A stretch of DNA of 64,000 nucleotides from Nitrospirota bacterium (GCA_020052615.1 JAGVOT010000031.1:1-64000), one strand, 5' to 3'. Counted from the first letter of the stretch, positions 1-8,924 are shown. A program made the numbers and translations. Notes: a model not told the origin generated them from the letters alone.

Positions 1-103
1 CCGGCCGGGAGGCCGCGCGCATGGCCTTCGCCAGGATGATACCGCATTTTCCGCACTCGATAGCGCCGTCCTGCTGCTCGAAACCGCATTTAGGACATTT
101 CAT
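1..103 (-). CDS. Zinc-ribbon protein, N-terminal fragment
   Basis: The reading frame starts at an ATG at 103 and runs off the left edge of the window. The visible 34 residues begin MKCPKCGFEQ and hold two CxxC knuckles (CPKC and CGKC) 15 residues apart, a classic zinc-ribbon spacing. Such N-terminal ribbons occur on many bacterial membrane and regulatory proteins, so the function of the whole protein cannot be told from this piece. Confidence 0.7.
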   Translation of the reverse strand, partial: MKCPKCGFEQQDGAIECGKCGIILAKAMRAASRP

Positions 104-245
104 CAAGACCTCCCGCGTCGTCGTGGGCCCTTCAGCCCGGACATGCCTGCCGGTCTTTCTGCTGTGCGACGATGAAGTGCTGCAGTGATGAAGTCAGGGC
201 CAGAAACGGTTTCCCTTCGCGCCGAATCCCAAGGTCGCTGTACAG

Positions 246-327
246 AAAGGGAGCCACCGGCTCCCGCCGGGGGAGGCTCCACTAACAGCGAGATTGCCGC
301 GCCGCGAAAAACGCTTCTCGCAATGAC
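246..327. repeat. Two adjoining dispersed-repeat fragments
   Basis: The gap 104-351 has no gene. Positions 246-284 match the hairpin-rich end (GGGAGCCACCGGCTCC) of the 114-bp repeat found at 8706 and 11019. Positions 288-327 hold a 40-bp sequence (AAACGCTTCTCGCAATGAC at its end) that recurs in the opposite orientation at 2781-2823. Confidence 0.6.
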
Positions 328-351
328 CTGTCAAGCGTATTCAGCAACCTG

Positions 352-1002
352 CTACTGCACCGGGGGATGTCCCATGCCCTTCAGCTGGTTGAGCTGGGAA
401 ATGATGACGAAGTCCCGGTCGTTGAAGGCGTACCCTTCCTTGCGGATGAAGGACCGGGTGTACAACGTACCCGTGAACTCGTCAAAACGGAACGATCCGA
501 TGAGGTCGGTCGTATCCTGCTGGAGACAGACACTCTCATATTCCAGGTCGACCCAGGCGTGGTCGATGATGCCGCCGGGATAGGCCAGTTCGCCGGTGAC
601 GACGCGGACGTCCGAGGCCGGGATGCCCATGGACCGGTACAGGGCGCACAGCAGGGCCGCCTTGCCGAGGCAACTCGCTCTTCCCTCGTCGATGATGTCC
701 CCGGCCGGAAGCGCGGGCAGGGACGGATCGAAGCTGACATGATCGCGAACGTAGGCATAGGCGTTCTCGGGCGTCTGGAGAATGTTCACCAGGGCGCGCA
801 CGCGCTTGTCATTCGGTGTAATGAGCGTCAGGAGGTCGTCGGGGTCGTTCACGATAATGTCATGGAAGGTGCCGTCAGGCGGTTCACGCAGGGAGCCGGT
901 CAGAAAACCGAGCCCAAAGGCAAGGATGAGCGCAAGGGCTGCGGCGATCGTTCCGGCCGAAAGCCGTTCTGTTGTCGTTTGAATGCGGTCGCGGATACTC
1001 AT
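352..1002 (-). CDS. Membrane-anchored transglutaminase-like protein
   Basis: The 216-residue protein has one N-terminal membrane segment (about residues 17-37). A transglutaminase-like fold follows, with candidate catalytic residues Cys111 in GRASCLGKAALLC, His148 in DHAWVDLEY and an Asp near 163. In bacteria this fold more often acts as a peptidase or in cell-envelope remodelling than as a crosslinking enzyme. The active domain would face the periplasm. It is followed upstream on the same strand by a deacetylase-family gene about 50 bp away, so the two may be co-transcribed. The substrate cannot be told from the sequence. Confidence 0.75.
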   Translation of the reverse strand: MSIRDRIQTTTERLSAGTIAAALALILAFGLGFLTGSLREPPDGTFHDIIVNDPDDLLTLITPNDKRVRALVNILQTPENAYAYVRDHVSFDPSLPALPAGDIIDEGRASCLGKAALLCALYRSMGIPASDVRVVTGELAYPGGIIDHAWVDLEYESVCLQQDTTDLIGSFRFDEFTGTLYTRSFIRKEGYAFNDRDFVIISQLNQLKGMGHPPVQ

Positions 1003-1052
1003 GATCTTTCCTTTTGCGGGACCTGCTGTTCATGATGGATCGCTATCTCGTT

Positions 1053-2096
1053 CTACTTCAGGCCCTTCCAGTATTTCTTCTGATGGGCAATGATGGAACG
1101 GATGACACGGTCGGCAGCGGGCGAGTCCATGACAGGCACGGTCCAGCGCGGCCCGGTGAAAGCCTGGAGGACCGAGCGCACGCCTTCGCGCAGGCCGTCC
1201 GGATCGTATCCGCCCTCCAGGGTGATCAGGACCTTTCCGCCGCAGGCGGCGTCGGCGATCTCCCGGACGATGGTCGCCAGGCTCCCAAAACCGCCGCCGG
1301 TCACTTCCATGCCGCCGAGGGGGTCTCTGACATAGGGGTCGAACCCCGCCGAGACCAGCACCAGCTCCGGCTTGTACTCCAGGGCGATGGGTTTGAGGAC
1401 CCGGTCATAGACCACGAGATATTCCGTGTCGCCGAAGCCCGGGGGGAAGGGGGCGTTCACCGTGAAACCCTCGCCTTTGCCGCTGCCGACCTCGTCGAAG
1501 TCCCCGGTGCCGGGATAGTGGGGATACTGGTGGGACGAAAAAAAGAGAACGTCCCGGCGGTCATAGAAGGCCTTCTGGGTGCCGTTGCCATGGTGGAGGT
1601 CCCAGTCCACGATCAGGACGCGCTTCAATCCGTGCTTCCCGATGGCGTATGCCGCGGCGATGGCGATGTTGTTGAACAGGCAAAAGCCCATTCCCCGGCC
1701 GGGTTCGGCATGATGGCCCGGGGGACGGACGAAGGCGAAGACGGATGAAACCGTCAGGCGTGAGTCGTTAGGCGACAGGAGAGCGTCAACGGCGTTCAGC
1801 AGGCCGCCGGCGGCGAGGCGGGCAACCAGGTAGGAGCGCGCCGAAAGACCCGTGTCCGCGTCCAGCCGGGAGAAGGCCCTGCCCTCGGATCTCGCCACGG
1901 TCTCGATATAGAAGGGATCGTGGACCGCGGCAAGTTCGTTTTCCGATGCTGCGCGGGGTTCGATGAGAGGAAGGTCGCTGAACTCCTTCTCGATCAGATC
2001 GTGGATCACGCGGAGCCGGTTCGGACTCTCGGGATGACCGTCCCCCGGATTGTGCTCCAGGTACCGGTCGTCTTTGATGATGGCGAGGGAGGACAT
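1053..2096 (-). CDS. Histone deacetylase superfamily amidohydrolase
   Basis: The 347-residue protein has all hallmarks of the class I/II zinc deacetylase fold: RPPGHH (124-129, tandem catalytic His), DWDLHHGNGTQ (164-174, zinc ligands Asp166 and His168), GFDPY (second Asp ligand) and LEGGYD (transition-state Tyr). Bacterial members include acetoin-utilisation protein AcuC and acetylpolyamine amidohydrolases. No acs or polyamine genes lie nearby, so the substrate is unknown. The family call is firm and the substrate open. Confidence 0.9.
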   Translation of the reverse strand: MSSLAIIKDDRYLEHNPGDGHPESPNRLRVIHDLIEKEFSDLPLIEPRAASENELAAVHDPFYIETVARSEGRAFSRLDADTGLSARSYLVARLAAGGLLNAVDALLSPNDSRLTVSSVFAFVRPPGHHAEPGRGMGFCLFNNIAIAAAYAIGKHGLKRVLIVDWDLHHGNGTQKAFYDRRDVLFFSSHQYPHYPGTGDFDEVGSGKGEGFTVNAPFPPGFGDTEYLVVYDRVLKPIALEYKPELVLVSAGFDPYVRDPLGGMEVTGGGFGSLATIVREIADAACGGKVLITLEGGYDPDGLREGVRSVLQAFTGPRWTVPVMDSPAADRVIRSIIAHQKKYWKGLK

Positions 2097-2103
2097 GGCA
2101 TTC

Positions 2104-2203
2104 CGCCAGGAAGAAGGTAGGAAGATAAGAAGGTAAGAGGGTAAGAAAAAAAATAACAGGATCCTTTTTCCTACGTTCCTACCTTCCTACCGTCTTTCCT
2201 TCA
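2104..2203. repeat. Tandem GGTAAGA-type array with inverted arm
   Basis: The gap between two minus-strand genes is filled by degenerate 8-9 bp units (AAGGTAGGAAGATAAGAAGG) that turn, after an A-rich centre, into the inverse (CCTACGTTCCTACCTTCC). The transcript could fold into a long imperfect stem. Confidence 0.7.
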
Positions 2204-2207
2204 AGAT

Positions 2208-2687
2208 TTACCCGGTCTTCGTCTCCAGCGACTGGATGAACTTCTGGAGCTCCGCGGGGTTCGGCAGCGTTTTCGGGACCTTCGCGGTCGGCGCGCATAC
2301 GGTCAGGACCTTGGCGAGGAGGTCCCTGACGCCGAACTCCAGGATCTCCTTCGCGATCTTCGGGGTGACATTGTCCAGGAGCATGCTCTCCCGGTACCAG
2401 CCCTCGCCGCGGGGAGAGATGGGCATGCATAGCCCGTAGTTGAGCGGCCGGGAGTTCGCGCCCTTCTTGAGCGCGATCGCCGAAATGTCCGACCGCAGGA
2501 GCTGCAGTCCTTTGAAGGCAGGATTGGAGCAGATCCCGCTTTTGCCCCGGCACAGCGCATCAAACCGCATGATATCGATGCCGCAGCACATGATGCAGGC
2601 CCTGGGCCCGTGTTCCGGCGATTGGCGGATGATGATGTAGAGATAATCGTTCTTGTACTCGTACGTTGCGACACGCGTGATGGTCAT
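2208..2687 (-). CDS. Conserved-looking Cys-containing protein, unknown function
   Basis: The 159-residue protein has no signal peptide or membrane segment. It holds a cysteine-rich stretch at about 31-54 (CIMCCGIDIMRFDALCRG, then GIC) and a helical C-terminus. I do not recognise the family. The cysteine cluster might bind a metal or cluster, which is speculation. A frameshifted copy of its N-terminal half lies directly upstream at 2843-3015, so the gene was once duplicated in tandem. Confidence 0.65.
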   Translation of the reverse strand: MTITRVATYEYKNDYLYIIIRQSPEHGPRACIMCCGIDIMRFDALCRGKSGICSNPAFKGLQLLRSDISAIALKKGANSRPLNYGLCMPISPRGEGWYRESMLLDNVTPKIAKEILEFGVRDLLAKVLTVCAPTAKVPKTLPNPAELQKFIQSLETKTG

Positions 2688-2780
2688 GGGCCAGTGCCTG
2701 CCTTTCCCTCTTGACCGGCGAGGTTTCCGGGATGTCGCGTCGTCATCGGGTCTTTATCAGTTTGCTGAAAAGTCCCGAAT

Positions 2781-2823
2781 TGTCATTGCGAGAAGCGTTT
2801 TTTTTCTGCGGCGAAGCAATCTT
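2781..2823. repeat. Dispersed repeat (TCATTGCGAGAAGCG type)
   Basis: This 43-bp segment matches 288-327 in inverted orientation. It lies next to the point where similarity of the neighbouring pseudogene to the intact gene ends. Confidence 0.6.
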
Positions 2824-2842
2824 ATGCATATTGATTGATAGT

Positions 2843-3015
2843 TCAGGCGCCGAGATTGCAATCGAGCAGATGCCTGCTTCCCCCCGGCAGATGGGGTCGA
2901 TTCGCGTCATATTGATGCCGCAGCAGAGAAGAAGGAGCCGGGTCCATGCTCAGGCGCTTGGCGCAGGACGATGTGAAAAATCGTTCTTGAGCTCGCGGGT
3001 GGCAACGTGCTGCAT
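2843..3015 (-). pseudogene. Decayed tandem duplicate of the 2208-2687 gene
   Basis: Read on the minus strand from an ATG at 3015, the sequence encodes VATRELKNDF, then after a frameshift HIVLRQAPEHGP, then after a 1-base loss CCGINMTRIDPICRGEAGIC. These align in order with VATYEYKNDY, YIIIRQSPEHGP and CCGIDIMRFDALCRGKSGIC of the intact neighbour. Similarity stops shortly after GIC, close to the dispersed repeat at 2781-2823. Two frameshifts and the missing C-terminal half make it a pseudogene. Confidence 0.8.
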
Positions 3016-3102
3016 GGCTGATATGGTCGGCACCGCCCTTCCGGAATGATGGCAAGCCCGGGCAATGCATAGGTCCTCCTGTCCGGCTTCCGACCCAGAA
3101 CG

Positions 3103-3435
3103 TTATCTGCCCTTCGTTTTCTTCTTTTTTGCCGTGCTTTTCGCGGCCGGTTTCTTGACCGCCGGTTTCGCTTTGGGTTTGGCCTTGCACGCCTCCCAGG
3201 CCTTTTTGTATTTATCGCTTTCCTGGGTCCGCTCTTCCAGCCACTGGGACAGTTTGGCGTTGTCCTCCTTCAGGGCTTCGATCTCTTTGATGGCCGCATC
3301 CCGCTGGGTCCGCGCCTTGTTGCCGGACACGTAGCTGAAAACGAGCAGGATCGTGACCACTGCCGCCAATGAAATGAAGATGAGCTTTGCCTTCTGTGCA
3401 TCGTCGATCGTTCCGCGTTCCGGTCTGCTTTCCAT
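3103..3435 (-). CDS. Single-pass membrane coiled-coil protein with Lys/Ala tail
   Basis: The start chosen is the Met of MESRPERGTIDD at 3435; an upstream extension to 3468 is open. The roughly 110-residue product has a short cytoplasmic N-terminus, one membrane helix (LIFISLAAVVTILLVFSYV), a charged coiled coil of about 40 residues and a very basic tail rich in KPAAK and KKKK. The tail could bind nucleic acid or the cell wall. I do not recognise the family. Confidence 0.6.
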   Translation of the reverse strand: MESRPERGTIDDAQKAKLIFISLAAVVTILLVFSYVSGNKARTQRDAAIKEIEALKEDNAKLSQWLEERTQESDKYKKAWEACKAKPKAKPAVKKPAAKSTAKKKKTKGR

Positions 3436-3606
3436 TCCTTTTTTGCTCCTCCTTCGAAAGATTAGCAAGACAAATGCGGGTCAAATGCTAGTATCACGAA
3501 TGTCACGCATAAAAAAACGAATGGCATGAACATTGGCTTGAACAGCCGTTATTTGCGGCATTTGTCCCATTCCTGGAATTCGTGTTAAGGAATTCAGCAG
3601 GTTGCT

Positions 3607-4116
3607 TTAATGATGCCGCTTCACTTCGAACCGGGACAGGGTGACCGGCGTTCCCGGCGCGATGCCGGCCTTCTGCATGGCGATCGCCACCTGGTCTTCG
3701 ACGGTGTCCACGCCTTCGAGGTCCGGGAGGAGAAGTCCTCTCCGGCCGCGCGCCTGGACAATAACGCCATAGCGTTTGGGGTCCAGGTCCGCAACGCCCT
3801 TTACCTGCTCCGGAGAGGTGAGCACGTCGACGGTGTACTCGATATATTCGAGTTCGTCCGGCCGGACACAGGAGAAGCGGGGATCGCAGGTCGCCGCGCT
3901 GATGGAGTTCCGTATCACCTCGCCTGCTACGTCCGGTTCCCGGGGCTCGAACGTCCCGATGCAGCCCCGCAGCATCCCCCGTATCTTGAGGCAGACGAAG
4001 ACGCCGGCGCGCTCGCCCATCTCAGGCGCCCGGTCCTCGTCCCGCGGTAGGAGGACCTTTCCTTCACGAACATACAGCTCGACGGTGTTCTTTGCCAGCT
4101 TGACGAGGGGATGCAT
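3607..4116 (-). CDS. AMMECR1 (AmrA-like) domain protein
   Basis: The 169-residue protein is a stand-alone AMMECR1 domain with the family core [10 protein letters not shown] (about 48-57) and the DPRF and LSPE-type turns ([20 protein letters not shown]). In many bacteria this is protein A of the AmmeMemoRadiSam set, whose chemistry is unresolved. Here no AmmeMemo or radical SAM partner is adjacent. Its ATG overlaps the stop of the upstream polyprenyl synthase gene (TAATG), so the two are translationally coupled. Confidence 0.9.
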   Translation of the reverse strand: MHPLVKLAKNTVELYVREGKVLLPRDEDRAPEMGERAGVFVCLKIRGMLRGCIGTFEPREPDVAGEVIRNSISAATCDPRFSCVRPDELEYIEYTVDVLTSPEQVKGVADLDPKRYGVIVQARGRRGLLLPDLEGVDTVEDQVAIAMQKAGIAPGTPVTLSRFEVKRHH

Positions 4117-5099
4117 TACATCTCCCGCTGCACCACGTAGTCTGCGAGCGCCATGAGCGCCTGGCGGGGCGGAGAATTGGGGAAGACGGCCAGCGATGCC
4201 TTGGCCTCATCGGAAAGGTTCTGTGCGATCCGGAGCGCATCGCCGACCGCGCCGTGCTTCGCCATGAGTCCCAGCGTATAGGTGAGATCGCCTTCGCTGA
4301 CCGAGTCGGCCTGCAGTATGCTCCTGAGGGCTTCCTGCTCTTCCGGCTCCGCCTTGCGCATGAGATAGATCAGCGGCAGGGTGACCTTGCCTTCGTCCAG
4401 GTCCTTGCCGAGGACCTTTCCGAGTTGCTTCTGGTCGGCGGCATAATCGAGGGTGTCGTCGGTGATCTGGAAGGCGAGGCCCATCTTTTTTCCGTAGGCC
4501 GCCAGGGCGTCCTCCTGGGAGAGGGGGGCCTTGCTGATGATGGCGCCGAGCCGGCAGGACGCGGCGATGAGCACCCCGGTCTTGCATTCCACCAGGCGGA
4601 AGTAGTCAGCCTCGGTCATGTCGGCGTTCTGGATCTGCATGAGCTGGAGCACCTCTCCCTCCGACATGGTGGTGGTCGTTTCGGAGAGCACGTCCATGAT
4701 CCGCTGGTTGTGCAGACGGACGGCGTGGTACAGCGCCTTGGAGTAGAGATAGTCGCCGACCAGGATGCTGGCCTGGTTGCCCCAGAGGGAGTTGGCCGAG
4801 GACCGGCCGCGCCGGATCTTCGCCTCATCAACGACGTCGTCGTGGAGGAGCGAAGCCGTGTGAATGTATTCGACGATGCTGCCGAGGAGATATTCGGCGT
4901 TATGTTCGCGGCAGCCGCACAGGCGCGCCGAAAGAAGGTGCAGCAGAGGCCGGAAGCGTTTGCCGCCGGCGCCGAGGATGTATTTGCTGACCTGCTGGAT
5001 GAGCGGAACGTCGGTGCCCAGGCTCTCATGGATCCTGGACTCCATGCGTTCCATGTCGGATTTATACTCTTTAAGGATGTCCTGAAGGGTGGTTATCAT
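4116..5099 (-). CDS. ispB: Long-chain trans-polyprenyl diphosphate synthase
   Basis: The 327-residue enzyme extends farnesyl or geranyl diphosphate with isopentenyl diphosphate to make the side chain of a respiratory quinone. It has both Asp-rich motifs: LLHDDVVDE (about 85-93) and QITDDTLDY (about 215-223), plus GGKRFRP near residue 50. Length fits hepta/octaprenyl synthases; the chain length is not predictable here. It is first in a two-gene unit with the AMMECR1 gene, driven by the promoter at 5130-5158. Confidence 0.9.
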   Translation of the reverse strand: MITTLQDILKEYKSDMERMESRIHESLGTDVPLIQQVSKYILGAGGKRFRPLLHLLSARLCGCREHNAEYLLGSIVEYIHTASLLHDDVVDEAKIRRGRSSANSLWGNQASILVGDYLYSKALYHAVRLHNQRIMDVLSETTTTMSEGEVLQLMQIQNADMTEADYFRLVECKTGVLIAASCRLGAIISKAPLSQEDALAAYGKKMGLAFQITDDTLDYAADQKQLGKVLGKDLDEGKVTLPLIYLMRKAEPEEQEALRSILQADSVSEGDLTYTLGLMAKHGAVGDALRIAQNLSDEAKASLAVFPNSPPRQALMALADYVVQREM

Positions 5100-5129
5100 G
5101 AGGTTTTTTCCAGACCGGTTTCTTTTTGA

Positions 5130-5158
5130 ATAATAGGTGAGGGCTATTGTAATGTCAA
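5130..5158 (-). promoter_or_regulatory. Sigma-70 promoter of polyprenyl synthase operon
   Basis: On the minus strand TTGACA (5158-5153) and TATTAT (5135-5130) are separated by 17 bp. The gene starts about 30 bp downstream of the -10 box. Confidence 0.8.
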
Positions 5159-5195
5159 GGTTTTTTCTGGATTGGTCGCGTGGTACGCCGCGATT

Positions 5196-6683
5196 CTAAT
5201 TATTGTGTCCGATGAAGGCGTCCTTCAACAACTTGCTCTGGCGTTCAAATGCCTGGCGGGGGTTCCGGGGGTCCTTCATCAGCGCTATCTCCTGGGTAAT
5301 AAGGCGGGCAAGATTCAAGGTGTGGGTCTCCACTTTGCCGGACTCCCGCTTATACAGGGGATGGTCCCGGTTGATGTAGATGGTCGTCTCCTCGGAAAAG
5401 GCCTCAGGTCCGTCCTCCCCGAAGCTGTCCACTACGCACTGGACGCCCGTTTCTCCGAATTTCATTTTCTTGATGATCGCGTTCGGGGTGAGTCTTCTGA
5501 CCCTGGGTTTCTTTTTCCGTTTCTTCTCCAGCGGCTTGACTGCGCCGGTATCCGGCGCCGTTTCCGCGGGCTTCACGTTTTCCCCTGCCCCGGGTCCTTC
5601 GTTCTTCGTGCTCGCAGCGTCGCCGCCGCTTTTCGCTACTTCGCCGATCGGCAGGGGGCCGAACGGCGAGAGGTCGGGATTCAGGGAGAGCGAGCGGTAG
5701 ATCCGCTGGAGCGCGTCCTTCAGCGCACGGCTCACCCGTTTGCCCTCTTTGCGCGCCGTGAGCTTCTGGAGGAAGGCCTTTACGTCCTCCATGATCCTGT
5801 TCATGACCTCGATGAACGAGCGGTACTCTTCCGAGTCCTTCAGAAACCCCGTGCGATCGCTCGTGACCTGAAGAAAGTCGGCGTTCACTTCGCCCGTCAC
5901 CCGGGCCATGGCCCTGCCCCACGTCTCCATGCCGAAGAGCTCCCGCCTGACCGTCACCTGCTTTACCTTCACCTCAATGCCCAGGTCCTTCGTTAGAGCG
6001 GCGGTCTCCGGCAGGATCACGATCTCACCCGTGACCGGGCCGAAGGCGGTACCGTCGATGACCGAGACTTTGTGGCCCGTGAGAGAGCGCGGCGTAACGG
6101 TGTGGTTGTTGATCCGCACTTTAAAGTGCGGGGCCTTGATCGGCGTGCCTTCGATGATCTTGGCTTCGATGTCCCTGGGATCGAACCGGCGGTCCAGACC
6201 CATCAAGATCACCGTGGTGCCGTTCTGCTTGCGGAAATCCGCGTCAAGGCGCTCAAACGGGAGCTGCCAGGCGCCGGTCGCCTTCTCCCATTGCTCCTTG
6301 TCAAAGGTCACCCTCGCCACGAAATCACCTCGTTTGGAGATCACTTCGAACCGCTTGCATGCCGAAAGGCTTGCGAATTTGCCGATGCCGAACATTCCTA
6401 TCCGGTCCCGGTGGTGCACGGGCGATTTGGGATTTGAAAGTTTCTGGGGGGAACCGATATTGAAATACTGCCGGAAACCGTCCATGTCCATGCCGCTTCC
6501 GTTATCCTGGATCTCAATGCTGTCGTCCGTCATAACGATCTCCACGTGGTCCGCATCGGCATCGTAGGCATTGTTCACCAGTTCACGCACGAATTCGATG
6601 CTCTCGGCGTAAAGGCGCTCGCCGATCGTGGTGATGTGGCTCTTGTCGATGGTGACGGGAATGAATTCCTGTGGTGACTGCAT
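5196..6683 (-). CDS. Orphan GHKL-type (HSP90-like) ATPase
   Basis: The 495-residue protein carries a GHKL ATP-binding domain at its N-terminus: ELVNNAYDADAD (N box), DNGSGMD (G1) and GMFGIGKFA (G2). A long charged linker about residues 350-400 (Pro/Ala/Glu then KKRKKKPRVRR) leads to a C-terminal helical domain. It resembles HSP90/MORC/MutL-like stand-alone ATPases rather than histidine kinases: no His-phosphotransfer domain or membrane segment is visible. Such proteins are sometimes found in defence loci, but no partner is adjacent, so the role is unknown. Confidence 0.75.
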   Translation of the reverse strand: MQSPQEFIPVTIDKSHITTIGERLYAESIEFVRELVNNAYDADADHVEIVMTDDSIEIQDNGSGMDMDGFRQYFNIGSPQKLSNPKSPVHHRDRIGMFGIGKFASLSACKRFEVISKRGDFVARVTFDKEQWEKATGAWQLPFERLDADFRKQNGTTVILMGLDRRFDPRDIEAKIIEGTPIKAPHFKVRINNHTVTPRSLTGHKVSVIDGTAFGPVTGEIVILPETAALTKDLGIEVKVKQVTVRRELFGMETWGRAMARVTGEVNADFLQVTSDRTGFLKDSEEYRSFIEVMNRIMEDVKAFLQKLTARKEGKRVSRALKDALQRIYRSLSLNPDLSPFGPLPIGEVAKSGGDAASTKNEGPGAGENVKPAETAPDTGAVKPLEKKRKKKPRVRRLTPNAIIKKMKFGETGVQCVVDSFGEDGPEAFSEETTIYINRDHPLYKRESGKVETHTLNLARLITQEIALMKDPRNPRQAFERQSKLLKDAFIGHNN

Positions 6684-6800
6684 GAAGGGATTATCGATGA
6701 AACAGAGAGGAAAATCAAGGTGATTATGGCAAAGCGCGGGAGCGTGTGCGGCAATATATCGGGCACGGACACGATGCCTGACACATTGCCTCGTATCGGA

Positions 6801-7787
6801 TCATAATTTCATCGCGTCCTGGACCTGGGCCAGGGTCTCTTTGGCGATGGTGCGCGCCTTGCGGGACCCTTCTGCGATGATCTCGGCCACCCTCTTCGGG
6901 CTTGCAGAGAGCTCCTGGCGCCTTTCCTGGATCGGTTTGAGGTACGCCAGGAGGTGCTTCAGGAGTTCCCGCTTGTCGTCGACGCATCCGATGCCTGCGC
7001 GGCGGCACTCCACATTCACATGGTCGCACCATTCCGTAGGCGCGAAGATCCGGTCGAGGGTGAACAAGGGGCAGATGTCCGGGTTGCCGGGGTCCTGCCG
7101 GCGCACGCGGGCGGGGTCGGTGATCATGGCCATGACCTTCTTCGTGATCTCTTCGGGCGTGTCCGAGAGATAGAGGCAGTTGTTGTAGCTCTTGCTCATC
7201 TTGCGGCCGTCGGTGCCGAGGAGCTTGGGGTACTGCGTGAGCAGGGGCTGCGGTTCGGGAAGGACGTCCCCGTAGAAGGCGTTGAACCTGCGGCCGATCT
7301 CGCGGGTCAGTTCCAGGTGGGGCAGCTGGTCGACGCCCACGGGCACATAGTCGGCCTTGTAGATGAGGATGTCGGCGGCCTGGAGCACCGGATAGCCGAG
7401 GAACCCGTAGGTGTACAGGTCCCGGTCGTCGATCTGCTCCATCTTCTCCTTGTAGGTCGGGACGCGTTCGAGCCAGGGAAGCGGCGTGATCATGGAGAAC
7501 AGGACGTGCAGCACGGCGTGCTCGGGAAGCTGGGACTGCTGGAACAGCACGCATTTCTCCGGATCGAGCCCCGCAGAGAGCCAGTCGATGACCATCTCGT
7601 GGACGTAGGTGCGCATCTTCGAGGTGTCGGCGTACTGGGTGGTAAGGGCGTGCCAGTCGGCGATGAAATAGTAGCACTCGTATTCGTCCTGGAGCTTCCG
7701 CCAGTTGTCCAGGGCTCCCATGAGGTTGCCGAGGTGGAGAAGTCCGCTGGGCTGCATGCCGCTGAGAACTCTTTTTTTCTTGGTCAT
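6801..7787 (-). CDS. trpS: Tryptophanyl-tRNA synthetase
   Basis: The 328-residue class Ic synthetase charges tRNA-Trp. The nucleotide-binding signatures are intact: the HIGH-type motif PSGLLHLGNLMGAL (about 13-26) and GRKMSKSYNN (about 195-204). Length is typical for bacterial TrpRS. It reads on the minus strand just downstream of the site-2 protease gene with about 75 bp between the two start and stop codons. Confidence 0.96.
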   Translation of the reverse strand: MTKKKRVLSGMQPSGLLHLGNLMGALDNWRKLQDEYECYYFIADWHALTTQYADTSKMRTYVHEMVIDWLSAGLDPEKCVLFQQSQLPEHAVLHVLFSMITPLPWLERVPTYKEKMEQIDDRDLYTYGFLGYPVLQAADILIYKADYVPVGVDQLPHLELTREIGRRFNAFYGDVLPEPQPLLTQYPKLLGTDGRKMSKSYNNCLYLSDTPEEITKKVMAMITDPARVRRQDPGNPDICPLFTLDRIFAPTEWCDHVNVECRRAGIGCVDDKRELLKHLLAYLKPIQERRQELSASPKRVAEIIAEGSRKARTIAKETLAQVQDAMKL

Positions 7788-7802
7788 ACAGTATCCTTGT
7801 GT

Positions 7803-7857
7803 GTCGGGAGCCGGAAGTCAGGAGCCGGAATAAGATACAGGGGTTCAGCCTTCAGGA
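7803..7857. repeat. Short GGAGCCGGAAGTCAGGAG array
   Basis: The trpS to protease gap holds degenerate direct units (GGGAGCCGGAAGTCAGGAGC) with a partial inverse (TTCAGCCTTCAGGAG region). It is the same sequence style as 25291-25389 and 39361-39457. Confidence 0.5.
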
Positions 7858-7858
7858 G

Positions 7859-8563
7859 TTAACTGAGCAGATACTGAATGAGGAACCGGAGGATCTCCTG
7901 CCCCAGGAAAAAATAGAGTACGTAAATGACCACCGGCCAGATGATGGCGCCGAGGACGCGAAAGACCAGGAGGGCCATGAGGATCAGCATACCGAAGCGC
8001 TCCAGACGATAGTAAGCGGCTCCAAGCCGCTCCGGCAGCAGCCAGTAGACGATCCTGCTCCCGTCCAGCGGCGGGATCGGGATGAGGTTCAGCACCGCGA
8101 GTGCTACATTGATCAGTACCCCGTAGCTGAGCATCAACGCGATCGGGAAAAGGGCCTGACCGGAGATGTCGCTGAGGCCGCTTTCTTTCACGGCAGGGAA
8201 GATGATCCGCAGGACCAGGGAGAAAAGAACGGCCATGAGAATGTTGATCCCCGGACCAGCCAGCGACGAGAGCGCCATGCCTTTCTTCGGGTCCTTGAAA
8301 TACCGCGGGTCAATGGGCACAGGCTTCGCGTAGCCGAACACGAACTGCCCGTTCGTGCTGAAGTACAGCACCAGCGGCATGATGATGGTGCCGATCAGGT
8401 CGACGTGCGGGATCGGGTTGAGCGTGAGCCTCCCCAGGTCCCGGGCCGTCGGGTCGCCGAGCCTGTTCGCGACCCAGCCATGGGCCACTTCGTGAAACAC
8501 GATGGCGAACACGAGCGGCATGGCCATGACGGCGATCTTCTGTATTGATGAAAGCTCTTCCAT
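7859..8563 (-). CDS. Site-2 protease family (M50) metalloprotease
   Basis: The product is about 234 residues from the ATG at 8563; a TTG at 8593 would add ten residues. It is a polytopic membrane zinc protease with HEVAH in its first helix (FAIVFHEVAHGW) and the third ligand in IPIPPLDGSRI near residue 150. The short form without PDZ matches the YwhC/FpvI-type group found in most anaerobes. It probably cleaves membrane-embedded regulators or leader fragments. The substrate is unknown. Confidence 0.9.
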   Translation of the reverse strand: MEELSSIQKIAVMAMPLVFAIVFHEVAHGWVANRLGDPTARDLGRLTLNPIPHVDLIGTIIMPLVLYFSTNGQFVFGYAKPVPIDPRYFKDPKKGMALSSLAGPGINILMAVLFSLVLRIIFPAVKESGLSDISGQALFPIALMLSYGVLINVALAVLNLIPIPPLDGSRIVYWLLPERLGAAYYRLERFGMLILMALLVFRVLGAIIWPVVIYVLYFFLGQEILRFLIQYLLS

Positions 8564-8705
8564 AAATTCAGAATTCCAGTTTACCGCAGCCAAAAGCAGG
8601 CGCTTCTAAGCGGGGTCACAGAGGGCGCGGAGAAAAAACAGGTGGCGTCAAATTGAGAAGGCTTAAAAGCCTGATGCTGATCCGTTGCCTTCAAGTCCCT
8701 TGGTT

Positions 8706-8819
8706 TCAATCCCTGCGAATTGGGATCCCCCGGCTCCCGCCGGGGGAGGAATGCGGAATTCGCGGGAGGCCGCGTTCCTAAAGGGAGCCACCGGCTCCTG
8801 CCGGTGGGAGCTCCGCTAA
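8706..8819. repeat. 114-bp hairpin-rich dispersed repeat, copy A
   Basis: This segment is nearly identical (about four differences by eye) to 11019-11132, in the same orientation. It contains two stem-loops: CCCCCGGC-TCCC-GCCGGGGG and GGAGCCACCGGC with its inverse. A partial copy is at 246-284. The rest of the gap 8564-8924 shows no gene, only a CACAGAGGGCGCGGAGAAA remnant near 8617 like the arms at 14079. Confidence 0.85.
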
Positions 8820-8924
8820 ATCTCAGCGGTCTGCGCTCTGCGCATTGAAAATATATATTCGTGAAGATTGATACTAAAGGAAAGGGGGTAGATGTGTCAA
8901 GGGAAAATGGCGTAGGGCGGCGCG

